In this document: piece after piece, positions 7,159-12,086 of the stretch
How the letters are laid out: each line of letters opens with the position of its first letter
How positions within the stretch are numbered: position 1 is the stretch's first letter
Assembly (NCBI GenBank): GCA_035294855.1
Contig: DATGKD010000090.1
Coordinates: 1-12,086 of the forward strand
Origin: DATGKD01 sp035294855
Lineage (GTDB): Bacteria; Actinomycetota; Acidimicrobiia; Acidimicrobiales; UBA8190
Direction of reading: 5' to 3'
Length of the DNA: 12,086 bases
Notes under the pieces: model-generated
Databases searched by the model: none
The model's input: the letters and a program-made list of their open reading frames with translations, nothing else
What the model was told of the DNA's origin: nothing
Position numbers and translations under genes: made by a program

Positions 7159-7174
7159 CGCCGCCAAAGCGGCG
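7159..7174 (-). terminator. Hairpin between phosphodiesterase gene and bpa
   Basis: CGCCGC (7159-7164) and GCGGCG (7169-7174) form a perfect 6-bp stem with a 4-base loop in the 105-base gap between two same-strand genes. It lies about 65 bases past the phosphodiesterase stop. It may end or attenuate read-through into bpa, but no T-tract follows, so an intrinsic terminator is not proven. Confidence 0.35.
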
Positions 7175-7237
7175 ACCGGGGGCGCCCGAGACTCTGGCCA
7201 CGCACGTGACGATCCAGGAAGGCGGCTGCTGTTGCTG

Positions 7238-8389
7238 TCAGCTCTTCGACCAGGCGAGGAACGGCACTTCCACTTCGGCGGCGGTGAGCGAGCCGTGGCG
7301 CGCCATCAATCGGGTCTCCCCCGTGTCGGCGGGATCCAGAAACGCGACCGGCGCGTGAGCGACCAGCGCCACGTCGCCGAGGCGCGCCGCCACCTCGGCG
7401 TCGAGGCCCCCACCGAACCACCCTTCGTCCACCATCTGCTCACGCGTGCGTACCCAGGCCTCGTGCCCGTGTGCGTCCTCGGCGGCCGCGACCGCGTCGT
7501 GGAGTGCGCCCGGCCTGGCGTGGATCCAGCGGAACCTTCCTTCTCCCGAGAACATCTCGGCCATGTCGAACAAGTCTCCGGTCGGGAGGCGGACGGCCGG
7601 TCCCACCTCCACCTGGCCGTGGTCCGACGTCGCGGCGAGGACGGCACCGGGTGGGAGCACCTGCACGAGGTCGCCGATCAGGCGGTCGACCGAACGCAAT
7701 TCCATTTGGTAGTGCTCGCCGAGGCCGTACTCGTGGGCGACCTTGTCGAGGCCGTCGTAATAGATGTAGACGAAGGGCTCCCCCGCGGCGAGGAGGTCGC
7801 GGACGGCGATGACGAGTGTGGACGGAACCGACCACCCCACGAGGCGAGCGCCCGACAAGTGTGCTGCGGTGAAACCCGTCGAGGCGAACTCCGAACGCGT
7901 GACCGCAGGCGCCACAGTCCCGCCGAACGCGGGTGCCGTCTGGAACGCCGTTGGGGGCACCGTCCGTCGGGCGTCGCCGCGCCCCGTTCGCCATTTCAGG
8001 ACGTTCAGAATTTCGCCGTCGTCATCGGGACGCCCCGCGTGCACCCGCACGCGGTAGCCGACGACACCGTGGCGCGCGGGCGGAAGGCCGGTCGTGATCG
8101 ATGTCAGCGCGGTGGCGGTGGTCGTGGGCGCCACCGACGTGATGCAGCCGCCGCTCCCTTCGCTGAGCGTGGGGGCGACGGCGCGCGCGCCGCGCACCTG
8201 ATCCCATCCGAGTCCGTCGAGCACGAGCAGCGCGACCTGGCGGGCGCCGTGGATGGGACCGGGCAACCACGACGGCGCCTCCTTGTCCCGAGCGAGGATG
8301 GCAGGCACGACCGAGGTGAGGCACGCGCCGCCGTAGTCGGGGAGGACGGGGGGCGTCGTCGCGTCGGCACGCGCCCGTCGCTCGTTCAC
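7238..8389 (-). CDS. Alkaline phosphatase superfamily protein (type I phosphodiesterase/nucleotide pyrophosphatase)
   Basis: This 383-residue protein carries the two-metal active site of the superfamily. The pieces are D58 in LLVLDGLGW, a threonine nucleophile region APTTTATALTSITTG (about 87-101), D212, D215 and H219 in YYDGLDKVAHEYG, D256-H257 in TSDHG, and H365 in ARHGS. It should hydrolyse a phosphodiester, phosphonate or phosphomonoester; the substrate cannot be told from sequence. No signal peptide is seen, so it is probably cytoplasmic, unlike many secreted relatives. I chose the GTG at 8389, although the frame continues upstream. Conservation begins soon after it, and a TACAGT -10 hexamer lies exactly six bases before it, which indicates a leaderless mRNA. 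It is divergent from the Rrf2 gene with 104 bases between starts, so the regulator may control it (inference). Confidence 0.88.
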   Translation of the reverse strand: MNERRARADATTPPVLPDYGGACLTSVVPAILARDKEAPSWLPGPIHGARQVALLVLDGLGWDQVRGARAVAPTLSEGSGGCITSVAPTTTATALTSITTGLPPARHGVVGYRVRVHAGRPDDDGEILNVLKWRTGRGDARRTVPPTAFQTAPAFGGTVAPAVTRSEFASTGFTAAHLSGARLVGWSVPSTLVIAVRDLLAAGEPFVYIYYDGLDKVAHEYGLGEHYQMELRSVDRLIGDLVQVLPPGAVLAATSDHGQVEVGPAVRLPTGDLFDMAEMFSGEGRFRWIHARPGALHDAVAAAEDAHGHEAWVRTREQMVDEGWFGGGLDAEVAARLGDVALVAHAPVAFLDPADTGETRLMARHGSLTAAEVEVPFLAWSKS

Positions 8390-8395
8390 CGTCGC

Positions 8396-8401
8396 ACTGT
8401 A
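8396..8401 (-). promoter_or_regulatory. -10 element of a leaderless promoter (phosphodiesterase gene)
   Basis: TACAGT on the minus strand fits TAnnnT and is separated from the GTG at 8389 by exactly six bases, so the expected transcription start is the G of the start codon. No convincing Shine-Dalgarno or -35 sequence is present. Leaderless transcripts of this geometry are common in actinobacteria. Confidence 0.6.
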
Positions 8402-8481
8402 CCGACGACCCCCCCATGGCGAACACTTGGGACGACGGCCCACCACCTGCCATGTCACCCCGGCGGCGAAAGGGTCCCAGG

Positions 8482-8487
8482 TAGCAT
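8482..8487 (+). promoter_or_regulatory. -10 element of a leaderless promoter (Rrf2 gene)
   Basis: TAGCAT on the plus strand fits TAnnnT and is followed by six bases and then the GTG at 8494. The geometry is identical to the divergent promoter at 8396-8401. No strong Shine-Dalgarno is seen before the GTG, which supports a leaderless mRNA. A loosely spaced TGGGAC (8428-8433) and GTCCCA (8474-8479) inverted pair lies upstream. Confidence 0.6.
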
Positions 8488-8493
8488 CGGGCC

Positions 8494-8940
8494 GTGAAGG
8501 TCTCCACCCGGGGCGACTACGCCAGCCGCGCGCTTCTGTCCCTGGCACTCCACGCGGACACCCAGGGGCCGACCTCGGTGCGTGACATCGCGGAACGGAC
8601 CGGCCTGCCGCAGCCGTACCTCGAGCAGATCCTCCTGGCGCTGAAAGGCGCGGGCCTGGTCCGCTCCAAGCGGGGCGTGGGCGGTGGCTACGTCCTCGCC
8701 CGGCCGGCATCGGACATCACGCTGAGCCAGATCGTGAGCGCCGTCGACGGGCCGATCGTGGCGGGTGACTTCGGCCGTCCGCACGAAAACGGGGCGTGCG
8801 AGCACGAAGGCCAGTGCATCCTGCTGGCCGTGTGGTCCGACGTCGGCGAGCACATGCGCGAGCATCTCGACTCCTTCACGCTCGCGGACATGGTCCAGCG
8901 CGCCCGCGGGGCGCCGGTGCCGGTCAAGTCCCTGCACTGA
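8494..8940 (+). CDS. Rrf2-family transcriptional regulator
   Basis: This 148-residue protein has the typical Rrf2 start MKVSTRGDYASRALLSLAL. A winged helix-turn-helix follows (SVRDIAERTGLPQPYLEQILLALKGAGLV, about 28-56) with its wing KRGVGGGYVLARP (59-71). A dimerisation helix and a cysteine loop complete it. Rrf2 proteins bind DNA as dimers, and many sense NO, redox state or Fe-S supply through a bound cluster. Here only C102 and C108 are present, spaced as the last two of the three IscR/NsrR cysteines. The first cysteine position is P96 (next to H97), and the IscR histidine position is L111. D8 matches the aspartate that NsrR uses as a ligand. A cluster with a reduced or mixed ligand set, or none, is possible. 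The GTG at 8494 is preceded by a leaderless-type -10. Targets are unknown; the divergent phosphodiesterase gene is the obvious candidate. Confidence 0.92.
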   Translation: MKVSTRGDYASRALLSLALHADTQGPTSVRDIAERTGLPQPYLEQILLALKGAGLVRSKRGVGGGYVLARPASDITLSQIVSAVDGPIVAGDFGRPHENGACEHEGQCILLAVWSDVGEHMREHLDSFTLADMVQRARGAPVPVKSLH

Positions 8941-8986
8941 GGGGACCGCTCCCGGGCCGGCCCACGGCACGCCATGAGCGCGCCGA

Positions 8987-9646
8987 TCAGGCCAGTGGAT
9001 CGTGAGCCGGGTCGTTCCACCGGCAGACCACCGCGGTGTCGCGCTCCCACCCGAGGATGCTCACCGTCGCGGGGTCGAGCCGGAGCAGGCGGCCGTCGCG
9101 CGGGGCAAGTCCGAGCCATCGTGCGGCCACCACCCGCAGGAGATGGCCGTGGGCAAAGGCCAGGACGTCGCCCCACTCGGCGCGCGCCCGGGACACGACG
9201 CGGTCGGCGCGGCGCCCCACGTCCTCGGGCTGTTCGCCCCCCGGGGCGCCGTCGTCCCACAGCGACCAGCGGGGGGAATCCGTTCTGATCTCGTCGGTCG
9301 TGAGCCCCTCGTAGTCCCCGTAGTCCCACTCGAGCAGGTCGTCGCACATCCTTGCCGCGGCGGAGAATCCGGCCAGCGCGCACGTCTCACGTGCTCGCTC
9401 GAGCGGGCTCGTCAGCACCAGCGAGAATTCGTGCCCCGCCAGGAGTCCGCCGAGCGCTTCGGCCTGCTGCCTTCCTCTCTCCAGCAGCGGGATGTCGGTC
9501 CGCCCGGTGTGGCGCCCTTCCTCGCTCCACGCGGTCGCCCCGTGACGCACGAGCACCAGGCGAGGTCGTGGACCGCCGTTTCCCCGGTTTCCGCCGGTTC
9601 CGCCGTCTCCACCTGTTTCCCTGTCGGCGGCCCGTCCCGGGGTCAC
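8987..9646 (-). CDS. Histidine phosphatase family protein (Rv3214-like acid phosphatase)
   Basis: This 219-residue protein belongs to the phosphoglycerate-mutase-like phosphatases. It shows LVRHGATAWSEEGRHTGRTD from residue 32 (R34, phospho-accepting H35), R84 in SPLERARET, the general-acid region LLEWDYGDYEGLTTDEIR (104-121, E106), and H166 in AHGH. The WDYG-YEGLTT signature and the tail around ATVSILGWERD closely resemble M. tuberculosis Rv3214, described as a broad-specificity acid phosphatase rather than a mutase. The natural substrate is unknown. The only plausible start is GTG at 9646. It adds an unusual 27-residue glycine/asparagine/arginine-rich low-complexity leader before the first strand, with no strong ribosome site, so the start is less certain than the product. 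It converges on the Rrf2 gene (46 bases between stops) and diverges from the sigma gene. Confidence 0.9.
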   Translation of the reverse strand: MTPGRAADRETGGDGGTGGNRGNGGPRPRLVLVRHGATAWSEEGRHTGRTDIPLLERGRQQAEALGGLLAGHEFSLVLTSPLERARETCALAGFSAAARMCDDLLEWDYGDYEGLTTDEIRTDSPRWSLWDDGAPGGEQPEDVGRRADRVVSRARAEWGDVLAFAHGHLLRVVAARWLGLAPRDGRLLRLDPATVSILGWERDTAVVCRWNDPAHDPLA

Positions 9647-9835
9647 CGGTGTGCTGTTCCCCGTGGCCAGCGGGCGGTGGCTCCGTACGCCATGGCGGCC
9701 AGCGCATCACGCCACCGCCGGTCCGGGCAAACGATGGTTTCGGATTGCCGCTCCCGGGTCAGAAAGGGGTCGCGGCGAGGGAATGCCAGGGACGACATCC
9801 GTGTTGTTCGGGGGGCAGGACGACGAAGGGGATTG

Positions 9836-10672
9836 ATGGCGACCTCCAGCTCCACTGCGGACCCGATCCGGCTCTTTCTCGACGATCTGGACCGGTATCC
9901 GCTACCCGACCATGACGAGCAGATCGAGCTGGCCAAGCGCGTCGCCGCGGGCGACGACGAGGCCCGCCGGCAGATGATCGCGGCCAACCTCCGGCTGGTG
10001 GTGCACTGGGCGCGCCGGTACCAGGACCGCGGCGTGGACTTCGGGGACCTGGTCCAAGAGGGCACCTTCGGCTTGATGCGGGCCGTCGACAAGTTCGACT
10101 GGCAGCGCGGGTTCCGCTTCTCCACCTATGCCACGTGGTGGATCCGCCAGGCCCTGCAGCGCGCCGTCCAGCAGCACGGCAACACGATCCGCGTGCCGAT
10201 GGAGGTGGCCGAACAGGTCCAGCGGGCCGACCGCGTGACCTGGGAGCTGGCCACCGACCTGCAGCGTGACCCGACGCCCGAGGAGATCGCCGAGGCGAGC
10301 GGCCTCGCCGAAAAAGACCTCGAGGCGCTGCACGCCGCGGCACGGGTGGTGGCGAGCCTCGACCAGCCCGTCGGGACCGACAGCGGGACCGCGCTCGGGG
10401 ACTTGGTCGGTGGCGACGAGCAGACCTTCGAGGACGACATCGAGCGTCGCCTGGTCCTGGAGCGGGTACGCGACGCCGTGGACGAGCTCGACGGGCTCGA
10501 GCGCGACGTGGTGCGCATTCGCTACGGGCTCGACGGCGGGTCGCCCACGTCGTTGCAGGCGACCGCGTCCCGCCTCGGCATCGGTGTACGCCGGGCACGC
10601 CAGGCCGAGGCCCGCGCCCTTCGACGGCTGGCGTCGTGCGCCGACGTCGAGGCCGCGCACCAGGCCGCCTGA
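9836..10672 (+). CDS. RNA polymerase sigma-70 family factor without region 1.1
   Basis: This 278-residue factor directs RNA polymerase to a promoter set. Region 1.2 is DPIRLFLDDLDRYPLPDHDEQ (from residue 9). Region 2 is strongly conserved: NLRLVVHWARRYQDRG, DLVQEGTFGLMRAVDKFD, FRFSTYATWWIRQALQRAV (51-111). Region 3 covers about 119-170 and region 4 about 215-268. It resembles group 2 factors such as SigB, but region 4.2 reads GIGVRRARQAEARALRRL. The residues matching E. coli R584 and E585 are V251 and R252, while R588 and Q589 are kept as R255 and Q256. In regions 2.4 and 3.0 the T440 and H455 positions are Q108 and E123. The ATG at 9836 follows GAAGGGGA (9825-9832). The frame is open back to 9002, but that part lies opposite the phosphatase gene and shows no sigma homology. 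No promoter is obvious in 9647-9835. Confidence 0.93.
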   Translation: MATSSSTADPIRLFLDDLDRYPLPDHDEQIELAKRVAAGDDEARRQMIAANLRLVVHWARRYQDRGVDFGDLVQEGTFGLMRAVDKFDWQRGFRFSTYATWWIRQALQRAVQQHGNTIRVPMEVAEQVQRADRVTWELATDLQRDPTPEEIAEASGLAEKDLEALHAAARVVASLDQPVGTDSGTALGDLVGGDEQTFEDDIERRLVLERVRDAVDELDGLERDVVRIRYGLDGGSPTSLQATASRLGIGVRRARQAEARALRRLASCADVEAAHQAA

Positions 10673-10694
10673 CCTCGAGACCGGCGCCGTCTCC

Positions 10695-10714
10695 GCTCGG
10701 GTCACGCCCCGAGC
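10695..10714. terminator. Hairpin between convergent sigma and rluD-like genes
   Basis: GCTCGGG (10695-10701) pairs perfectly with CCCGAGC (10708-10714) around a 6-base loop, in the 45-base gap between two converging stops (10672 and 10718). Stem and loop lengths equal those of the hairpin at 1802-1821. A T-tract is absent on both strands, so termination is likely but not of the classic intrinsic form. Confidence 0.5.
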
Positions 10715-10717
10715 CCG

Positions 10718-11710
10718 TTACCGGTCGAAGAGCACTTCCGCCGCGACGTGGTCCACGACAGCGACCAGATCGGCAGGCAGCGGTGACTCCCACGTCATGC
10801 GCCGGCCGTCGGGGTGCTCGAACGACAACCGCGCGGCGTGCAGGAACACTCGACCAGGCGGCAGCATCGCCGCGACGGGCCGCACGCGCCCGGTGCCGTA
10901 CCGCTCGTCGCCGAGGACCGGATGGCCGATGGCGGCGAGATGCACGCGCACCTGATGCGTCCGGCCCGTCTCGAGCTGGAGCTCGAGCAGGCTGGTGGGC
11001 TCCGGCGCGGCGTAACGGGCGAGCACCCGGTACGAGGTGCGCGCCGGCCGGCCGCCTCTCGTGAGGGCCATGCGCGTGGGCACGCGGCTCGAGCGGCCGA
11101 TGGGCGCGTCGATCACACCCTTGTCCGACGCCACGCGCCCGCCCACGAGCGCCACGTAGTCGCGCCCCGCCTCGTGTGCCTGCAACTGGGCGCTGAGCGA
11201 AGTGAACGCCTCCGGCGTGCGGGCCACGACCAGGAGCCCCGACGTTCCCTTGTCGAGGCGGTGCACGATGCCCGGCCGCCACGGGTCGGGCCCCACCCCG
11301 GGGCGTCCGAGTTCCGGGTAGCGGGCGAGGAGTCCGTCGACGAGCGTGCCGGAGCGGTGGCCGGCACCGTGGTGCACGACCAGCCCCGCCGGCTTGTCCA
11401 CCACGACGAGGTGGGGATCCTCGTACACGACGGAGAACGCCACGGTCGGGTCGGCCACCGGCCCCGAAGGGCGAGGAGCTGGCAATGCGACGCGCAGGAG
11501 CTGGCCTGCGCGCACCAGGTCACGGCGGGAGCCGACCGGTGTGCCGTCCAGCTGCACGTGGCCTGCGGCCACGAGCTCGTCCACCTGGCTGCGCGGCAGG
11601 CCGCTCACCATCGCCACCGCCCGGTCGACGCGCGCGCCGGCGAGCGACTGCGGGATCGACACGATGAGCTCGTCGCGGCGCTCTTCGGTGCTTCCGTGCG
11701 GCGCGGTCAC
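10718..11710 (-). CDS. rluD: RluA/RluD-family 23S rRNA pseudouridine synthase
   Basis: This 330-residue enzyme converts specific uridines in large-subunit rRNA to pseudouridine. An N-terminal S4 RNA-binding domain (about residues 23-75, with LAGARVDRAVAMVSGLPRSQVDELV) precedes the catalytic domain. That domain has YEDPHLVVVDKPAGLVVH (about 96-113), the catalytic aspartate D153 in HRLDKGTSGLLVV, and LETGRTHQVRVHLAAIGHPVLGD, all standard for RluD. The RluD versus RluB/RluC-type target position cannot be fixed from sequence. I chose GTG at 11710 because its GTGA overlaps the lspA stop (11709-11707) and a GAGGCGGA site lies about seven bases upstream. An in-frame start 24 bases earlier is possible but less likely. 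lspA followed by an rluD-like gene is a common actinobacterial pair. Confidence 0.93.
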   Translation of the reverse strand: MTAPHGSTEERRDELIVSIPQSLAGARVDRAVAMVSGLPRSQVDELVAAGHVQLDGTPVGSRRDLVRAGQLLRVALPAPRPSGPVADPTVAFSVVYEDPHLVVVDKPAGLVVHHGAGHRSGTLVDGLLARYPELGRPGVGPDPWRPGIVHRLDKGTSGLLVVARTPEAFTSLSAQLQAHEAGRDYVALVGGRVASDKGVIDAPIGRSSRVPTRMALTRGGRPARTSYRVLARYAAPEPTSLLELQLETGRTHQVRVHLAAIGHPVLGDERYGTGRVRPVAAMLPPGRVFLHAARLSFEHPDGRRMTWESPLPADLVAVVDHVAAEVLFDR

Positions 11711-12086
11711 GCCGCGTCCGCCTCGCCGCGCCACAGCAGCGCGGCGGCGGCGATGCCGCCCACGACGATGCAGGCATCGGCCACGTTGAACGTGGGCCAG
11801 AAGTGCAGCGCGACGAAGTCGATGACCGCGCCGTGGTGGGAGCGCGCCAGGCGGTCGACGAGGTTGCCGGCGGCACCGCCCGCCACGAGGCCGAGGGCCG
11901 CCGCCAGCCAGTCCGACCGCACCCTGCGTACCGCGGCCACGAGTGACAGGACCGCGACCACGGCCAACCCGGCGAGCACAGGGGCCCAGCCGCGGGCGAA
12001 GCTGAACGCCGCGCCGGTGTTGTAGGTGAGCTCGAGGTCGAGCTTCCAGACGAGGTGAATCGGGCCCCGCGCCAACCGGTGCACGG
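11707..12086 (-). CDS. lspA: Lipoprotein signal peptidase LspA (signal peptidase II), N-terminus outside window
   Basis: About 126 C-terminal residues of a protein usually near 160-200 are visible. LspA is an inner-membrane aspartyl protease that removes the signal peptide of diacylglyceryl-modified prolipoproteins. The visible part contains TYNTGAAFSF (family NxGAAFS), a membrane helix VLAGLAVVAVLSLVAAV, the GNLVDRL motif with the first catalytic aspartate, FNVADACIVVGG with the second, and a last membrane helix ending ALLWRGEADAA. All catalytic residues are present. The 5' end and first membrane helix lie beyond base 12086. The stop overlaps the rluD-like start (GTGA), so the two are probably co-transcribed and translationally coupled. 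Confidence 0.95.
   Translation of the reverse strand, partial: VHRLARGPIHLVWKLDLELTYNTGAAFSFARGWAPVLAGLAVVAVLSLVAAVRRVRSDWLAAALGLVAGGAAGNLVDRLARSHHGAVIDFVALHFWPTFNVADACIVVGGIAAAALLWRGEADAA

Noticed and set aside
8428..8479. TGGGAC/GTCCCA inverted pair as an Rrf2 operator
   Set aside because: The arms are only 6 bp and 40 bases apart, unlike compact Rrf2 operators; chance in GC-rich DNA is likely.
8390..8710. In-frame upstream extension of the phosphodiesterase to 490 residues
   Set aside because: It overlaps the divergent Rrf2 gene and its promoter, has low-complexity composition, and GTG 8389 has an ideal leaderless -10.
8942..8963. GGGA/TCCC mini-stem and GGGCCGGCCC palindrome after the Rrf2 stop
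   Set aside because: The stem is only 4 bp, the palindrome has no room for a loop, and no T-tract follows; too weak to call a terminator.
9002..9835. In-frame upstream extension of the sigma factor to 556 residues
   Set aside because: The extra part lies opposite the histidine phosphatase gene and has no sigma features; region 1.2 begins right after the ATG at 9836, which has a Shine-Dalgarno.
11711..11734. Alternative rluD-like start 24 bases upstream
   Set aside because: It would add eight nonconserved residues inside lspA; the GTGA overlap start is better placed relative to a purine-rich site.
1..12086. Search for tRNA, rRNA, CRISPR arrays, insertion sequences and attachment sites
   Set aside because: No cloverleaf-like segment, spaced direct repeats, transposase or integrase frame, or terminal inverted repeats were seen by eye.

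Overview
The window is very GC-rich, densely coding DNA with strong third-position G/C bias, GTG starts and short gaps. The most informative genes are a DnaE1-type replicative polymerase with a complete PHP domain and a bacterial proteasome activator (Bpa/PafE family, closely matching mycobacterial Rv3780). Bpa is essentially actinobacterial. Together with an Rv3214-like acid phosphatase and a shortened primary-like sigma factor, this points to an actinobacterium. An Acidimicrobiia-like lineage is my best guess, but that rank is inference. There is no sign of a mobile element, CRISPR array, tRNA or rRNA.

Layout, left to right. At 1-1801 (+) lie the 3' end of a DUF255/YyaL-type thioredoxin-domain protein and, joined by an ATGA overlap, an unrecognised 238-residue protein with a basic N-terminus. 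They converge on an unrecognised 228-residue protein (1842-2528, -), with a perfect hairpin in the gap. dnaE1 fills 2743-6348 (-). Its leader holds a 9-bp-arm inverted repeat whose arms resemble DnaA boxes. bpa (6563-7132, -) and an alkaline-phosphatase-superfamily phosphodiesterase (7238-8389, -) follow. The phosphodiesterase is divergent from an Rrf2-family regulator (8494-8940, +), and both appear to be leaderless GTG-start genes. Next come a histidine phosphatase (8987-9646, -), a divergent sigma-70 family factor (9836-10672, +), and the pair rluD-like (10718-11710, -) and lspA (11707 to the window edge, -), joined by a GTGA overlap.

Functionally, most of the window is housekeeping: replication (DnaE1), rRNA pseudouridylation (RluD family), lipoprotein signal-peptide removal (LspA) and ATP-independent proteasome activation (Bpa). 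Two regulators are embedded: a possible Fe-S-sensing Rrf2 protein and a sigma factor lacking region 1.1. The order lspA, rluD-like, then dnaE1 on one strand recalls the mycobacterial lspA-Rv1540-dnaE1 neighbourhood. Here five genes (sigma factor, histidine phosphatase, Rrf2, phosphodiesterase, bpa) lie between rluD and dnaE.

I do not see an obviously new multi-gene system. The points most worth checking are the altered -35-recognition helix of the sigma factor, the reduced cysteine set of the Rrf2 protein, the mirror-image leaderless promoters, the operator-like repeat before dnaE, and the hairpin-embedded ribosome site with duplicated start codon of bpa. No stretch without a gene exceeds 214 bases.
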